Below are positions 26,084-34,800 of a stretch of 64,000 bases of DNA, piece by piece. The stretch lies in contig JBEVXU010000001.1 of NCBI GenBank assembly GCA_040505895.1, positions 124,001-188,000 of the forward strand, in the 5' to 3' direction. The notes under the pieces were generated by a model. It saw only the letters and a list, made by a program, of their open reading frames with translations, was not told the DNA's origin and ran no database searches. Source of the stretch: Vondammii sp040505895. Lineage in GTDB: Bacteria > Pseudomonadota > Gammaproteobacteria > Chromatiales > Chromatiaceae. The position numbers and the translations under genes were made by a program. Numbering within the stretch: the first letter of the stretch is position 1; each line of letters begins with the position of its first letter.

Positions 26084-26554
26084 ATGTTCCCCGCAGACTT
26101 TCTTATCAGTGAACGCGTCAGTTATTGCAATCCTGCCGCTAGCAAGAAACGCATACTGGAAGCGGTTGGCAAACTGCTAGCCTCTACCACCCCAGGGCTG
26201 ACTCAGCACCTGGTATTTGACAAGCTTCTGGAACGGGAACGTCTGGGCAGTACCGGACTGGGGCATGGCATCGCCTTGCCCCATGCCCGAATGCCTGGAA
26301 TCAAACAGGCCTACGGCGCCTTCCTGCAACTGGAAAACAGCGCCGATTTTGATGCCATAGACCGACAACCTGTTGACCTTGTGTTTGGCCTACTGGTGCC
26401 GGAAGAGGCAACCCAAGAGCATCTGCAGTTGCTGGCAATGCTCGCCTCTCTATTCAGCAAGGAAGCGTTTTGCCAGGAGCTTCGAAAGGCCGGTGATTAT
26501 AGCCAGCTTCTGCAACTCTTCCTCCAGCGGGATCTGTTGCAACAGAGCGCATGA
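26084..26554 (+). CDS. ptsN: Nitrogen-regulatory PTS EIIA protein
   Basis: 156 aa EIIA-Ntr. The phosphorylated His lies in STGLGHGIALPHARM. It receives phosphate from the HPr/EI pair encoded downstream and regulates potassium and phosphate-starvation kinases in relatives. Stop overlaps hprK by ATGA. Confidence 0.95.
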   Translation: MFPADFLISERVSYCNPAASKKRILEAVGKLLASTTPGLTQHLVFDKLLERERLGSTGLGHGIALPHARMPGIKQAYGAFLQLENSADFDAIDRQPVDLVFGLLVPEEATQEHLQLLAMLASLFSKEAFCQELRKAGDYSQLLQLFLQRDLLQQSA

Positions 26555-27498
26555 GCAAAAACATCACCGTACGCGACCTCTACAACGCCCTCGGCAAAAA
26601 GCTTGGGCTGGAGTGGATATCAGGACATGCGGGATCTGAGCTTGAACTCAGGGGGCAATTTCCCGGCGCTGACAGTCAGGGGCTTGCAGGGCCGGTAAAC
26701 TGTATCCAGCCCAACAGAATACAGACCATCGGTCGTGCTGAACTGATCTACTTCTCTGGTCTTGAGAAACAGTTCTACCAAGATACTCTGGACAAACTGT
26801 TTACTGCCAAACCGGCGGCCATCATCCTGGCTGACGGTATTGAAGTAGGCAAAAAGTTTATCTCCCGCGCAGAAAAGGAGCGGGTTCCACTGTTACGCTC
26901 CTCACTGAGTGACAGTCGGCTGATCAGCGACCTGCTCTATTATTTAACCAATGTCACCGCCGAGCGCACCACTGAGCATGGCGTTTTCATCGATGTCCTG
27001 GGCGTCGGCGTGCTGCTTACCGGAAAACCTGCCATTGGAAAAAGTGAACTCGCCCTGGAACTCGTCTCCCGCGGTCACCAATTGATTGCTGATGATGCCC
27101 CTGAGTTTTCACGCATTGCCCCCGATATACTCGATGGTAAATGCCCATCGATACTCTCGGATTTCCTTGAGGTCAGAGGCCTCGGCCTCATCAATATCCG
27201 CTCAATGTTTGGCGACAGTGCCGTTAAACAGCACAAATACCTGCAGCTGATTATTCATCTCAAACAGATGACGCCTGAGGAACTCGCCAAGATGGATCGA
27301 CTGCGCGGCAGCCACGCCAGCCGTTATATCCTCGGACTGGAGATTCCCGAGGTGACACTGCCGATAGCCCCCGGTCGGGAGATGGCCATTCTGGTCGAAA
27401 CGGCGGCACGACAACATATCCTGAAACTCAAAGGTTACAACGCGGCAGATGCCTTTATCGCCCGCCAGCAAGCGGCTATTGAGAAAAAAACAGGCTGA
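26551..27498 (+). CDS. hprK: HPr kinase/phosphorylase
   Basis: 315 aa. N-terminal domain (residues 1-130) and a C-terminal kinase domain with Walker A TGKPAIGKSELALELV and the signature VRGLGLINIRSMFG (about residues 208-221). It phosphorylates and dephosphorylates HPr on Ser46, and the HPr encoded 1 kb downstream has that serine. The conserved catalytic His follows as in LIADDAPEF. Located between ptsN and rapZ. Confidence 0.95.
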   Translation: MSKNITVRDLYNALGKKLGLEWISGHAGSELELRGQFPGADSQGLAGPVNCIQPNRIQTIGRAELIYFSGLEKQFYQDTLDKLFTAKPAAIILADGIEVGKKFISRAEKERVPLLRSSLSDSRLISDLLYYLTNVTAERTTEHGVFIDVLGVGVLLTGKPAIGKSELALELVSRGHQLIADDAPEFSRIAPDILDGKCPSILSDFLEVRGLGLINIRSMFGDSAVKQHKYLQLIIHLKQMTPEELAKMDRLRGSHASRYILGLEIPEVTLPIAPGREMAILVETAARQHILKLKGYNAADAFIARQQAAIEKKTG

Positions 27499-27512
27499 GA
27501 GACCACTAAAAA

Positions 27513-28370
27513 ATGAAACTGGTTATCATCACCGGGCTCTCGGGCTCGGGCAAGAGTACTGCACTCCACACCTTGGAGGATATGGGTTACTACTGCATCG
27601 ATAACCTACCCCTCTTCCTACTTCCCCCCCTTGCCGGCGGCATGGCCGGCAAAGAGAGCAACCCGTTCCAGCGTGCCGCCATCGTTATTGATGCCCGCAC
27701 ACCCCTGACGGAACTGGAGAGCATTCCCATCCTCCTGAAACCGTTGCAGGATCAGGAGATCGAATATGAAGTGATTTTTCTTGAGGCCCAGGATGAGACC
27801 CTGATCAAGCGCTTCAGTGAGACCCGACGCAAACACCCACTTTCAACAGAGGGCTCTCCACTGACAGAAGCGATAGCGCAGGAGCGCCGCCTGATCTCAC
27901 CCTTCCTAAATGCCGCAGATCTGCGTATCGATACCACTCATACCAACCTTCACGAGCTGCAGAACATCATCCGTGACCGTATCGGTGGCCACCGGTCGAG
28001 GATAACCTCCCTGCTGTTCCAGTCATTCGGTTACAAACACGGTGTCCCACGGGATGCAGACTTCGTCTACGATGTGCGCTGCCTCCCCAATCCCTACTGG
28101 CAGCAATCTTTGCGATCATTGACGGGAAGAGATGCAGAGGTGATCGACTTTCTCAAGGGAGATGAGCAGGTTCTGCAGTTGCAGCAGGATATATCAGAGT
28201 TCCTCGAGCGCTGGATCCCGCTTTTCGAGGCAGACGGCCGCAGCTATCTGACCGTTGCCATCGGCTGTACCGGCGGTCAACACCGCTCCGTATTCATAGC
28301 AGAACAGCTGACTCATCACTTCCACCAACTCGGTAGGGAGTCACAGACCCGCCACCGCGAGCTCTCCTGA
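27513..28370 (+). CDS. rapZ: RNase adapter protein RapZ
   Basis: 285 aa. P-loop IITGLSGSGKSTALHTLED at the N-terminus; the C-terminal domain contains DVRCLPNPYW and IGCTGGQHRSV, typical of RapZ. In enterics it delivers GlmZ sRNA to RNase E and senses glucosamine-6-phosphate; whether that sRNA circuit exists here cannot be told. Member of the rpoN-pts operon. Confidence 0.95.
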   Translation: MKLVIITGLSGSGKSTALHTLEDMGYYCIDNLPLFLLPPLAGGMAGKESNPFQRAAIVIDARTPLTELESIPILLKPLQDQEIEYEVIFLEAQDETLIKRFSETRRKHPLSTEGSPLTEAIAQERRLISPFLNAADLRIDTTHTNLHELQNIIRDRIGGHRSRITSLLFQSFGYKHGVPRDADFVYDVRCLPNPYWQQSLRSLTGRDAEVIDFLKGDEQVLQLQQDISEFLERWIPLFEADGRSYLTVAIGCTGGQHRSVFIAEQLTHHFHQLGRESQTRHRELS

Positions 28371-28386
28371 GCGACCACCCCTCCGT

Positions 28387-28435
28387 AACTGACAACTGAC
28401 AACTGACAACTGACAACTGACAACTGACAACTGAC
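28387..28435. repeat. (AACTGAC)7 perfect heptanucleotide tandem repeat
   Basis: Seven exact head-to-tail copies of AACTGAC, followed by AAAAC, filling most of the gap between the rapZ stop (28370) and the HPr GTG start (28451). The period is not a multiple of three and the repeat is outside coding sequence, so copy-number change would alter spacing or mRNA leader structure only. Confidence 0.95.
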
Positions 28436-28450
28436 AAAACGTAACAGACC

Positions 28451-28720
28451 GTGATTAATAGAGAACTCAACATTATCAATAAGCTTGGACTGCATGCACG
28501 TGCAGCAGCCAAGTTCGTCACTACGGCCAGTGGCTTCAGCAGTAATATTTCCCTCTCCCTCAATGGAATGCAGGTGAATGGGAAAAGCATCATGGGCGTT
28601 ATGATGCTGGCAGCCGGCCAGGGAAGCAGCCTGGAGCTCAAAGTGAAAGGAGACGATGAGGATGAGGCAGTGAAGGCGCTGGAGGCACTGGTGAACGACC
28701 GCTTTGAGGAAGGTGAATGA
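28451..28720 (+). CDS. ptsH: HPr-type phosphocarrier protein
   Basis: 89 aa. The phospho-His is in LGLHARAAAKFV and the regulatory Ser46 segment is GKSIMGVMML, so it can be phosphorylated both by EI and by HprK. GTG start 15 bp after the heptamer repeat. Could equally be named npr (PtsO), since the neighbourhood is the regulatory, non-sugar PTS. Overlaps the EI gene by ATGA. Confidence 0.93.
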   Translation: MINRELNIINKLGLHARAAAKFVTTASGFSSNISLSLNGMQVNGKSIMGVMMLAAGQGSSLELKVKGDDEDEAVKALEALVNDRFEEGE

Positions 28721-30462
28721 GCCACCTCTGCTGCACTGGTATCGGTATTGCCCGAGGTATCTCCATTGGTAGGGCTCACCTACTGCAGCAGAGTCGTATT
28801 GAAGTTATTCCCCGTTTTATCGACCCTTCCGAGGTAGTCAATGAGGTTGAGCGTTTCCGCCGTGCAGTCAATGATGCCCGTCGCCAACTCAAACATGCAC
28901 GCAGTAAGATCCCCCCGTCCACCCGCAACGATATCGTCGAATTTATCGATGCCCACCTGCTGATGCTGGAGGATGCCGCTTTGAGCAGTGCGCCCATCGA
29001 GCATATACGGAAAGAGTATTGTGCCGCCGAATGGGCGCTGCAGCGCCAACGTAATGAGCTGGTTCAGGTTTTCAACGCCATGGAGGATCCCTACCTGCGT
29101 ACTCGCAAGGATGACGTTGACCACGTAGTCAACCAGATCCAGAAAGAGTTACAGCAGCGCGATGAGAACAATCTCAGCAACACCAGTGAGCTCCATGGGA
29201 AAATTATACTGGCAGTCGACCTGACACCCGCCGATACCTTACTGCTGCGCCACCAGGGTATAGCCGCCTTCGTCACCGAGTACGGCGGCCCGATGTCACA
29301 CACCGCGATTCTTGCACGTAGCCTGGGTATCCCGGCAGTTGTGGGGGCTCACCATATCACCCGTTGCCTGAAGCATGGCGAAGAGCTGATTGTCGACGGT
29401 CAAGCAGGGGTTGTTCTGGCCGGCGCGACAGAGCCTATCCTCGCTCACTACCGAAAGCGCATACAGATTGAGATAGAGGAGGCCACAGAGCTGCGCCGCC
29501 TTATCGGTGTGCCCGCCATCACTCAAGACGGCAGCCGCATCCAACTTATGGCCAATATCGAACTGCCGGATGACATTGAGACAACCAGCAAACTAAAGGC
29601 GGACGGTGTCGGTCTCTATCGCACAGAGTTTCTCTACATGAATAGAGACTCGATCCCTGATGAAGAAGAGCACTACCAGACCTACCGGCGCGTAGTAGAG
29701 GGGCTTAACGGCATTCCAATCACAATACGCACCCTCGACCTTGGTGCGGACAAGCGGACCGATCAAAGCAGCAACGAAGCAGTGCCGGGGAGTAACCCGG
29801 CATTGGGCCTGCGCGCCATCCGCCTCTGTCTGAAAGAGCCGGAGCTATTTCTACCCCAGCTACGTGCCATCCTGCGCGCCGCAGCCCTCGGACCCATTCG
29901 GCTGATGGTACCCATGCTCAGCAGTTTACAAGAGGTGGAAAAACTCAAAACACTGGTCAGCGAAGCAGCCGACAGCCTCACCCGGGAGGGCCTTCCCTTC
30001 TCTTCTGAAATACCGATCGGCGGCATGATAGAGATCCCGGCCGCCGCACTCATCGCCGACGCCTTTGCCAGAGAGCTGGATTTTCTCTCTATTGGCACCA
30101 ACGACCTGATTCAGTACACACTGGCAGTTGACCGTATCGATGACGAGGTAAACTACCTCTATGACCCGTTGCACCCTGCCGTATTACGCTTGATAAAGAT
30201 GACTATAGATGCCGGGGAACGCGCCGGCATACCTGTAAGCATGTGTGGGGAGATGGCAGGCGACCGTCGCTACACTCCTCTGCTGCTTGGTTTGGGGCTG
30301 CGTGAGTTCAGCATGTTGCCGGGCTCTCTGCTGGAGGTAAAACAGCTGCTGCTCACTCTCAACAGCAAGGAGCTGAAGCGGCGCACCCAGGAGATAATGG
30401 CTTCCCTAGATTCCAACAACAGCGCACAACTGTTATCTCAGTTATGCCCCACAACTCACTGA
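28717..30462 (+). CDS. ptsI: Phosphoenolpyruvate-protein phosphotransferase (EI)
   Basis: 581 aa. N-terminal HPr-binding helices, the phospho-His swivel domain with YGGPMSHTAILARSLGIPAV, and a PEP-binding TIM barrel (TIRTLDLGADK; GLRAIRLCLKEPELF; FLSIGTNDLIQYTLAVDR; SMCGEMAGD with the conserved Cys). No GAF domain, so it is ptsI-like rather than ptsP-like. It uses PEP to load the adjacent HPr. No EIIB/EIIC sugar permease is nearby, consistent with a regulatory chain EI-HPr-PtsN. Confidence 0.95.
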   Translation: MSHLCCTGIGIARGISIGRAHLLQQSRIEVIPRFIDPSEVVNEVERFRRAVNDARRQLKHARSKIPPSTRNDIVEFIDAHLLMLEDAALSSAPIEHIRKEYCAAEWALQRQRNELVQVFNAMEDPYLRTRKDDVDHVVNQIQKELQQRDENNLSNTSELHGKIILAVDLTPADTLLLRHQGIAAFVTEYGGPMSHTAILARSLGIPAVVGAHHITRCLKHGEELIVDGQAGVVLAGATEPILAHYRKRIQIEIEEATELRRLIGVPAITQDGSRIQLMANIELPDDIETTSKLKADGVGLYRTEFLYMNRDSIPDEEEHYQTYRRVVEGLNGIPITIRTLDLGADKRTDQSSNEAVPGSNPALGLRAIRLCLKEPELFLPQLRAILRAAALGPIRLMVPMLSSLQEVEKLKTLVSEAADSLTREGLPFSSEIPIGGMIEIPAAALIADAFARELDFLSIGTNDLIQYTLAVDRIDDEVNYLYDPLHPAVLRLIKMTIDAGERAGIPVSMCGEMAGDRRYTPLLLGLGLREFSMLPGSLLEVKQLLLTLNSKELKRRTQEIMASLDSNNSAQLLSQLCPTTH

Positions 30463-30540
30463 ATTAACAACTTCTGATTAATTCTGGATAAAGTGGATTC
30501 TGAATCAGAATATTCCGGCTCAATAGTAAATAACCGAAAA

Positions 30541-30689
30541 TGGCTGTGCACAATAATCCGGGAACCAGGTGTAGGAGCGAACTTGTTCGCGAAGAACATG
30601 CCCGGTCGCCTGATCGCGAATAAATTCGCTCCTACATATGCACTTTTTTCTATGAAGAGAGTGCTTCAGGACTATTGTGCATAGCCACT
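30541..30689. repeat. MITE-like element, family C copy 1, with 10-bp target duplication
   Basis: Ends TGGCTGTGCACAATAATCC and GGACTATTGTGCATAGCCA form an inverted repeat. TAACCGAAAA is directly repeated on both sides (30531-30540 and 30690-30699), a clean target-site duplication. Inside is a REP-like palindrome with GTAGGAGCGAACTTGTTCGC and GCGAATAAATTCGCTCCTAC. A second copy in opposite orientation is at 35400. The rest of the 274-bp gap between ptsI and the permease shows nothing else. Confidence 0.8.
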
Positions 30690-30736
30690 TAACCGAAAAG
30701 CCAAAAAATAACCGGATGTAAAGGAGGACAAGAGTC

Positions 30737-32560
30737 ATGCCGACAGCTCCCGACCCGCATGCCATCGCTGTACTGATACTGGCCGGCATCGCACTGATTC
30801 TATTCACTCGGGAAGAGATTCCACTGGAGTCCTCCAGTCTGATGGTTCTGGTGCTGCTAACCGTCGGCTTCGAGATCTTCCCCTACCAAGGTGATACAGG
30901 CATGCTCCATACAGCCGATTTCTTTGCCGGATTTGGTCATGAAGCCCTGGTCGCCGTCTGTGGCCTGATGATCGTAGGACATGGGCTGGTCCGTACCGGT
31001 GCATTGGAACCTGTAGGGAGGATACTGGCTAAAGCGTGGATCATATCACCACAACTATCCCTGCTAATGACCCTCTTTTTCGCCGGCATACTCAGCGCCG
31101 TGATCAACAACACGCCTATCGTCGTCCTACTGCTGCCCATTCTGGTGAGCGTCTCCCTGCGCACCCAGACCCCCGCCTCCTCGGTATTGATGCCGATGGG
31201 CTTTGCCACCCTCGTCGGCGGCATGACCACCACCATCGGCACATCCACCAACCTGCTGGTGGTGAGCATCGCTGCAGACCTTGGCCTTGAGCGATTTCAG
31301 ATGTTCGACTTCTTTCTGCCGGCGGCAGCCGCCGGTGGCGTTGGTGCCCTCTACCTATGGCAAATAGCCCCACGCCTCCTGCCACTGCGACAGGCGACAA
31401 TGAGCGATACCTCGCCAAGAATATTCAGTGCCCAACTTAATATCACCGAGGAGAGCTTTGCCGCAGGCAAGCCCTTGGCGGAAATTCTGCAGAAGACCGA
31501 TGGTCAAATGAAGGTCTCCCAGATCAGGCGGGGCGACAGCAACTTCATTGCCCCTCTTCCGGATGTGGAGGTCAGGGCCGGTGACCACCTACTGGTAAAC
31601 GACACACCAACCCAACTGAAGGAGTACGAGCAGCTGCTGGGGGCCCATCTATACTCCGGCGATTTGGCAGTCGATGACGAGCACCCACTGATCAACGAAG
31701 ACCAGCAGCTGGCTGAGATCGTCATCACTCGTGGCTCGCCACTGCTCGGCACCACGCTCAACGACACCTGGTTTAGCCATCGCTATCAGATGGTAACCCT
31801 GGCCATTCATCGTGCCGGCAGGGTGATGAAGCCGGAGCACTATAAACTTGGTGACATCCTCCTCCATATTGGCGATGTTTTACTGGTGCAGGGTAACCGA
31901 GAGCAATTGGCGGAGATAAAACAGTCGGGACAAGTCCTGGTGCTGGACGCCACCTCTGACCTACCACACAGCAGCAAGGCCAACCTCTCACTGGCGATTA
32001 TGGGAGGTGTTATTGTCGCCGCCGCCACGGGCGTACTGCCGATTGAGATCAGCGCTCTGCTGGGGGCACTGTTGATGATCCTCAGCGGCTGCATCGGCTG
32101 GCGTGATGTCGGTCAGGCACTCAGTACCCAGGTGATTCTTATCGTAGTGGCCAGCCTCGCCCTCGGCATAGCACTAATGCAGACCGGCGCTACCGACTAC
32201 CTTGCCCAACTCTTTCTGGTAGCGGTCGGCGATGCCTCTCCAGCAGTGGTACTTAGCAGTCTGATGTTGCTGATGGCTTTTCTCACGAACGTCGTCTCAA
32301 ACAATGCCGCAGCGGTCATCGGCACCCCCATCGGCATCTCCGTCGCACAGTCACTCAACTTACCGCCGGAGGCGTTCGTACTCGCTGTGCTGTTCGGCGC
32401 CAATATGAGTTATGCCACCCCCATGGCCTACAAGACCAACCTGCTGGTGATGAATGCGGGTGGCTACACTTTCTCGGACTTCGTCCGCATCGGTGTGCCG
32501 TTGATTCTTATTATGTGGCTGACACTGAGCCTGATACTGCCGGCAATGTATGGATTCTAA
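30737..32560 (+). CDS. SLC13/DASS-type permease with two RCK_C domains
   Basis: 607 aa inner-membrane protein. Transmembrane segments flank a central soluble part (about residues 225-405) holding two RCK_C/TrkA_C domains (e.g. VRAGDHLLVNDTPTQLKEYE and LGDILLHIGDVLLVQGNREQL). Transport motifs: NNTPIVVLLLPI and TTTIGTSTNLLVV in the first half, and the matching TNVVSNNAAAVIGTPI in the second. Family members carry sulfate, dicarboxylates or other anions; substrate not deducible. ATG preceded by AAGGAGG. Stands alone between EI and the oppositely oriented aminotransferase. Confidence 0.88.
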   Translation: MPTAPDPHAIAVLILAGIALILFTREEIPLESSSLMVLVLLTVGFEIFPYQGDTGMLHTADFFAGFGHEALVAVCGLMIVGHGLVRTGALEPVGRILAKAWIISPQLSLLMTLFFAGILSAVINNTPIVVLLLPILVSVSLRTQTPASSVLMPMGFATLVGGMTTTIGTSTNLLVVSIAADLGLERFQMFDFFLPAAAAGGVGALYLWQIAPRLLPLRQATMSDTSPRIFSAQLNITEESFAAGKPLAEILQKTDGQMKVSQIRRGDSNFIAPLPDVEVRAGDHLLVNDTPTQLKEYEQLLGAHLYSGDLAVDDEHPLINEDQQLAEIVITRGSPLLGTTLNDTWFSHRYQMVTLAIHRAGRVMKPEHYKLGDILLHIGDVLLVQGNREQLAEIKQSGQVLVLDATSDLPHSSKANLSLAIMGGVIVAAATGVLPIEISALLGALLMILSGCIGWRDVGQALSTQVILIVVASLALGIALMQTGATDYLAQLFLVAVGDASPAVVLSSLMLLMAFLTNVVSNNAAAVIGTPIGISVAQSLNLPPEAFVLAVLFGANMSYATPMAYKTNLLVMNAGGYTFSDFVRIGVPLILIMWLTLSLILPAMYGF

Positions 32561-32582
32561 AGCGAGACAAATGAAAGAAGAT

Positions 32583-32837
32583 GGAACACTGAGAACACAA
32601 AGAAACACGGAGAAAAAATAAGAACTTAGGGAAGCTCTGAATAAGTCTGGCCGAATTGAATTGTGCTCAGGAGGCGCAAGATCAAGGCGAAGATCGCGGC
32701 TAATAGCAGGCTATTAGCAAAATTTTCAACGCAAGTATTGCGTCTCCTGAGTGCAAGGCAATCGGTCATGACTTGTTCAGAGCTTCCTTAGGTCTCTCTC
32801 TGCGTACTCTGCGCCTTCTCTGTGTTCTCCGTGTTCC
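32583..32837. repeat. Palindromic repeat interrupted by a family A MITE
   Basis: Left arm GGAACACTGAGAACACAAAG (32583 onwards) and right arm CTGTGTTCTCCGTGTTCC (to 32837) are inverted copies, about 20 of 22 positions matching. A related half-motif (ctctgcgtcttctcagcg) recurs near 35605. The MITE at 32627-32790 is inserted between the arms, so this older repeat was split by a later insertion. The whole 300-bp gap between two convergent genes is repeat sequence. Confidence 0.6.
32627..32790. repeat. MITE-like element, family A copy 3
   Basis: TA-flanked, ends GGGAAGCTCTGAATAAGTC and GACTTGTTCAGAGCTTCC. Shares GTCTGGCCGAAT near the left end and GGCAATCGGTCATGACTTG near the right end with copy 2 at 12552. 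The inside contains further short inverted repeats (CAGGAGGCGCAA / TTGCGTCTCCTG). Non-coding. Confidence 0.78.
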
Positions 32838-32861
32838 GCTTTTTGTAAGTGACTAATTAAC

Positions 32862-34040
32862 TTACTTCAGCGCCTTCTGTACCGCAGACAGGGCAACACC
32901 GGTATTGATCGGTGCACCCATATCCGACAGCACCGCTTCCAGCGCCCCAACACAGAGAAGAATGTTCTCCGCCCTGCTGGCATGACCCATCAGGCCGATA
33001 CGCCATACCTTACCGGCGAGATCCCCAAGGCCGGCACCGATCTCCAGGTTGTACTCATTCAGCAGCCGCCCACGGACAGCAGCATCGTCCACACCTTCGG
33101 GTATAGAGACGGCGTTAAGCTGAGGCAGACGTTCCTCTTTGGGAACAATAAACTCCAGTCCCATCGACTCCAGTCCCGCCTTGAGAGCATTGTGGTTACC
33201 CTGATGACGTCTCCAGGCATTCTCCAGCCCTTCATCCTGCAGCATCACCAGCGCTTCGTGCAGGCCATAGAGGGTGTTGACCGGCGCAGTGTGGTGATAG
33301 GCCCGCTTGGCACCACCTCCCCAGTACCCCATGACCAGATTTTGATCGAGGAACCAGCTCTGCACTTTGCTCTCACGGGCGGCTATCCTCTCCAACGCAC
33401 GTTCACCAAAGCTTACCGGTGAGAGGCCGGGAGCACAGGAGAGACACTTCTGGGTACCGGAGTAGATGGCATCGACCTGCCACTCATCCACCTTCACCGG
33501 CGTACCACCGAGGGAGGTGACGGCATCGACAATGGTGAGACAGTCGTACTTATGGCTCAACTCCACCAGGGTCTTGGCGTCGGATTGAGCGCCGGTGGAG
33601 GTTTCAGCATGGACAAAGGCGACTATCTTGGCATCGGGGTTAGCCTTTAGCGCATCCTCCAGCTTCTGCGGATCCACCGCACGACCCCAGGCATCCTGCA
33701 CCATCACCGGCGTACCACCACAACGCTCCACATTCTCTTTCATGCGACCGCCAAAAACACCGTTCTGGCAGACGATCACCTTATCGCCAGGCTCCACCAG
33801 ATTGACAAAACAGCTCTCCATACCGGCTGAACCGGGAGCTGATATCGGCATAGTCAATGCATTTTCTGTCTGAAATGCGTATTGAAGCAGCTGCTTCACC
33901 TCCTCCATCATACCGACGAAGAGCGGATCCAAATGGCCAATAGTGGGGCGTGACATCGCCTCCAGAATACGAGGATGTACATCGGAAGGCCCGGGACCCA
34001 TCAGAGTACGAACAGGTGGATTGAAGCTGCGAATTTCCAT
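32862..34040 (-). CDS. Class V aminotransferase, alanine/serine-glyoxylate type
   Basis: 392 aa fold-type I PLP enzyme. N-terminus LMGPGPSDVHPRILEAMSRP is the AGXT/serine-glyoxylate signature; AETSTGAQ, DAVTSLGGTPV and the PLP lysine in YSGTQKCLSCAPGLSP follow, with a C-terminal substrate Arg in WRIGLMGHA. Probably transaminates glyoxylate using alanine or serine. The sequence does not separate these donors. Stand-alone gene, convergent with the permease. ATG start with a weak upstream purine stretch. Confidence 0.85.
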   Translation of the reverse strand: MEIRSFNPPVRTLMGPGPSDVHPRILEAMSRPTIGHLDPLFVGMMEEVKQLLQYAFQTENALTMPISAPGSAGMESCFVNLVEPGDKVIVCQNGVFGGRMKENVERCGGTPVMVQDAWGRAVDPQKLEDALKANPDAKIVAFVHAETSTGAQSDAKTLVELSHKYDCLTIVDAVTSLGGTPVKVDEWQVDAIYSGTQKCLSCAPGLSPVSFGERALERIAARESKVQSWFLDQNLVMGYWGGGAKRAYHHTAPVNTLYGLHEALVMLQDEGLENAWRRHQGNHNALKAGLESMGLEFIVPKEERLPQLNAVSIPEGVDDAAVRGRLLNEYNLEIGAGLGDLAGKVWRIGLMGHASRAENILLCVGALEAVLSDMGAPINTGVALSAVQKALK

Positions 34041-34234
34041 ATGAATAACCTTAAATTAATAAGTAACTTTTTATCTGCAACGGATCATCTCAAGAGAGAA
34101 TTGATGCTGCTGTGCTGACAAGCTGACAACTCTAACTCTTTCCGCAGTAAATTAGTAGGTATTAAGCCCCTGCATTTCAGGTGTGTTTATCAGTGTGCCT
34201 TTATGGCGCAACCGTAATTACTCAGCACTACGCC

Positions 34235-34355
34235 GTAACTGTTCAGATTGCCTCTAAAATTCGTCAGTTCAAGGCGCAAAATGTGAGTTTACAACTGTAA
34301 ACGATCATTTTGTAACGCAGAAATGGCGGATTTTAGAGGTGAGCTGAATAGTTAC
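34235..34355. repeat. MITE-like element, family B, downstream of arfB
   Basis: Inverted ends GTAACTGTTCAGATTGCCTC and GAGGTGAGCTGAATAGTTAC extend into TAAAAT/ATTTTA; inner part contains a second palindrome (GAGTTTACA...TGTAAAC). The 317-bp gap between the aminotransferase start and arfB stop otherwise shows no gene. The element ends 2 bp from the arfB stop codon. Confidence 0.65.
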
Positions 34356-34357
34356 GT

Positions 34358-34771
34358 TCAATCAAACACCTTACCCCGCAACGCCTTGGTCTTGCCACGC
34401 TTGGTCTTGCTGTCCATTCGCCGTCTCTTCGCGGCTCGTGTGGGTTTGGTGGGGCGGCGTTTTTTCTCAATCACCACCGCCTTGCGGATCAACTCCGCCA
34501 GCCTGGCCAACGCCTCCTCCCGGTTCTTCTCCTGGCTTCTGAAGCGCTGTGCTTTGATGATGATCACACCATCAGATGAGATTCGCTGGTCACTCTGTTT
34601 AAGTAGACGTTCTTTGTAGAAGTCGGGAAGAGATGACGCCCTGATATCGAAGCGCAGATGGATCGCCGTGGAGACCTTGTTGACGTTTTGACCACCCGCG
34701 CCTTGGGCACGGATGGCCGAAAACTCAATTTCATTGTCGGGGATAGAGACTTGGTTGGAGAGCTTCAGCAT
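34358..34771 (-). CDS. arfB: Alternative ribosome-rescue factor ArfB (YaeJ)
   Basis: 137 aa peptidyl-tRNA hydrolase that frees ribosomes stalled on non-stop mRNA. The catalytic GGQ motif is in RAQGAGGQNVNKVSTAI, and the C-terminal tail is strongly basic (KKRRPTKPTRAAKRRRMDSK) to enter the empty mRNA channel. Length matches E. coli YaeJ (140 aa). It lies 29 bp downstream of efpL in the same direction. Confidence 0.95.
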   Translation of the reverse strand: MLKLSNQVSIPDNEIEFSAIRAQGAGGQNVNKVSTAIHLRFDIRASSLPDFYKERLLKQSDQRISSDGVIIIKAQRFRSQEKNREEALARLAELIRKAVVIEKKRRPTKPTRAAKRRRMDSKTKRGKTKALRGKVFD

Positions 34772-34800
34772 GGGTCTGTCAGTAGTGAATCACCCGGGCA

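Noticed and set aside
28387..28435. CRISPR-like direct repeats
   Set aside because: Period is 7 bp with no spacers; it is a simple tandem repeat.
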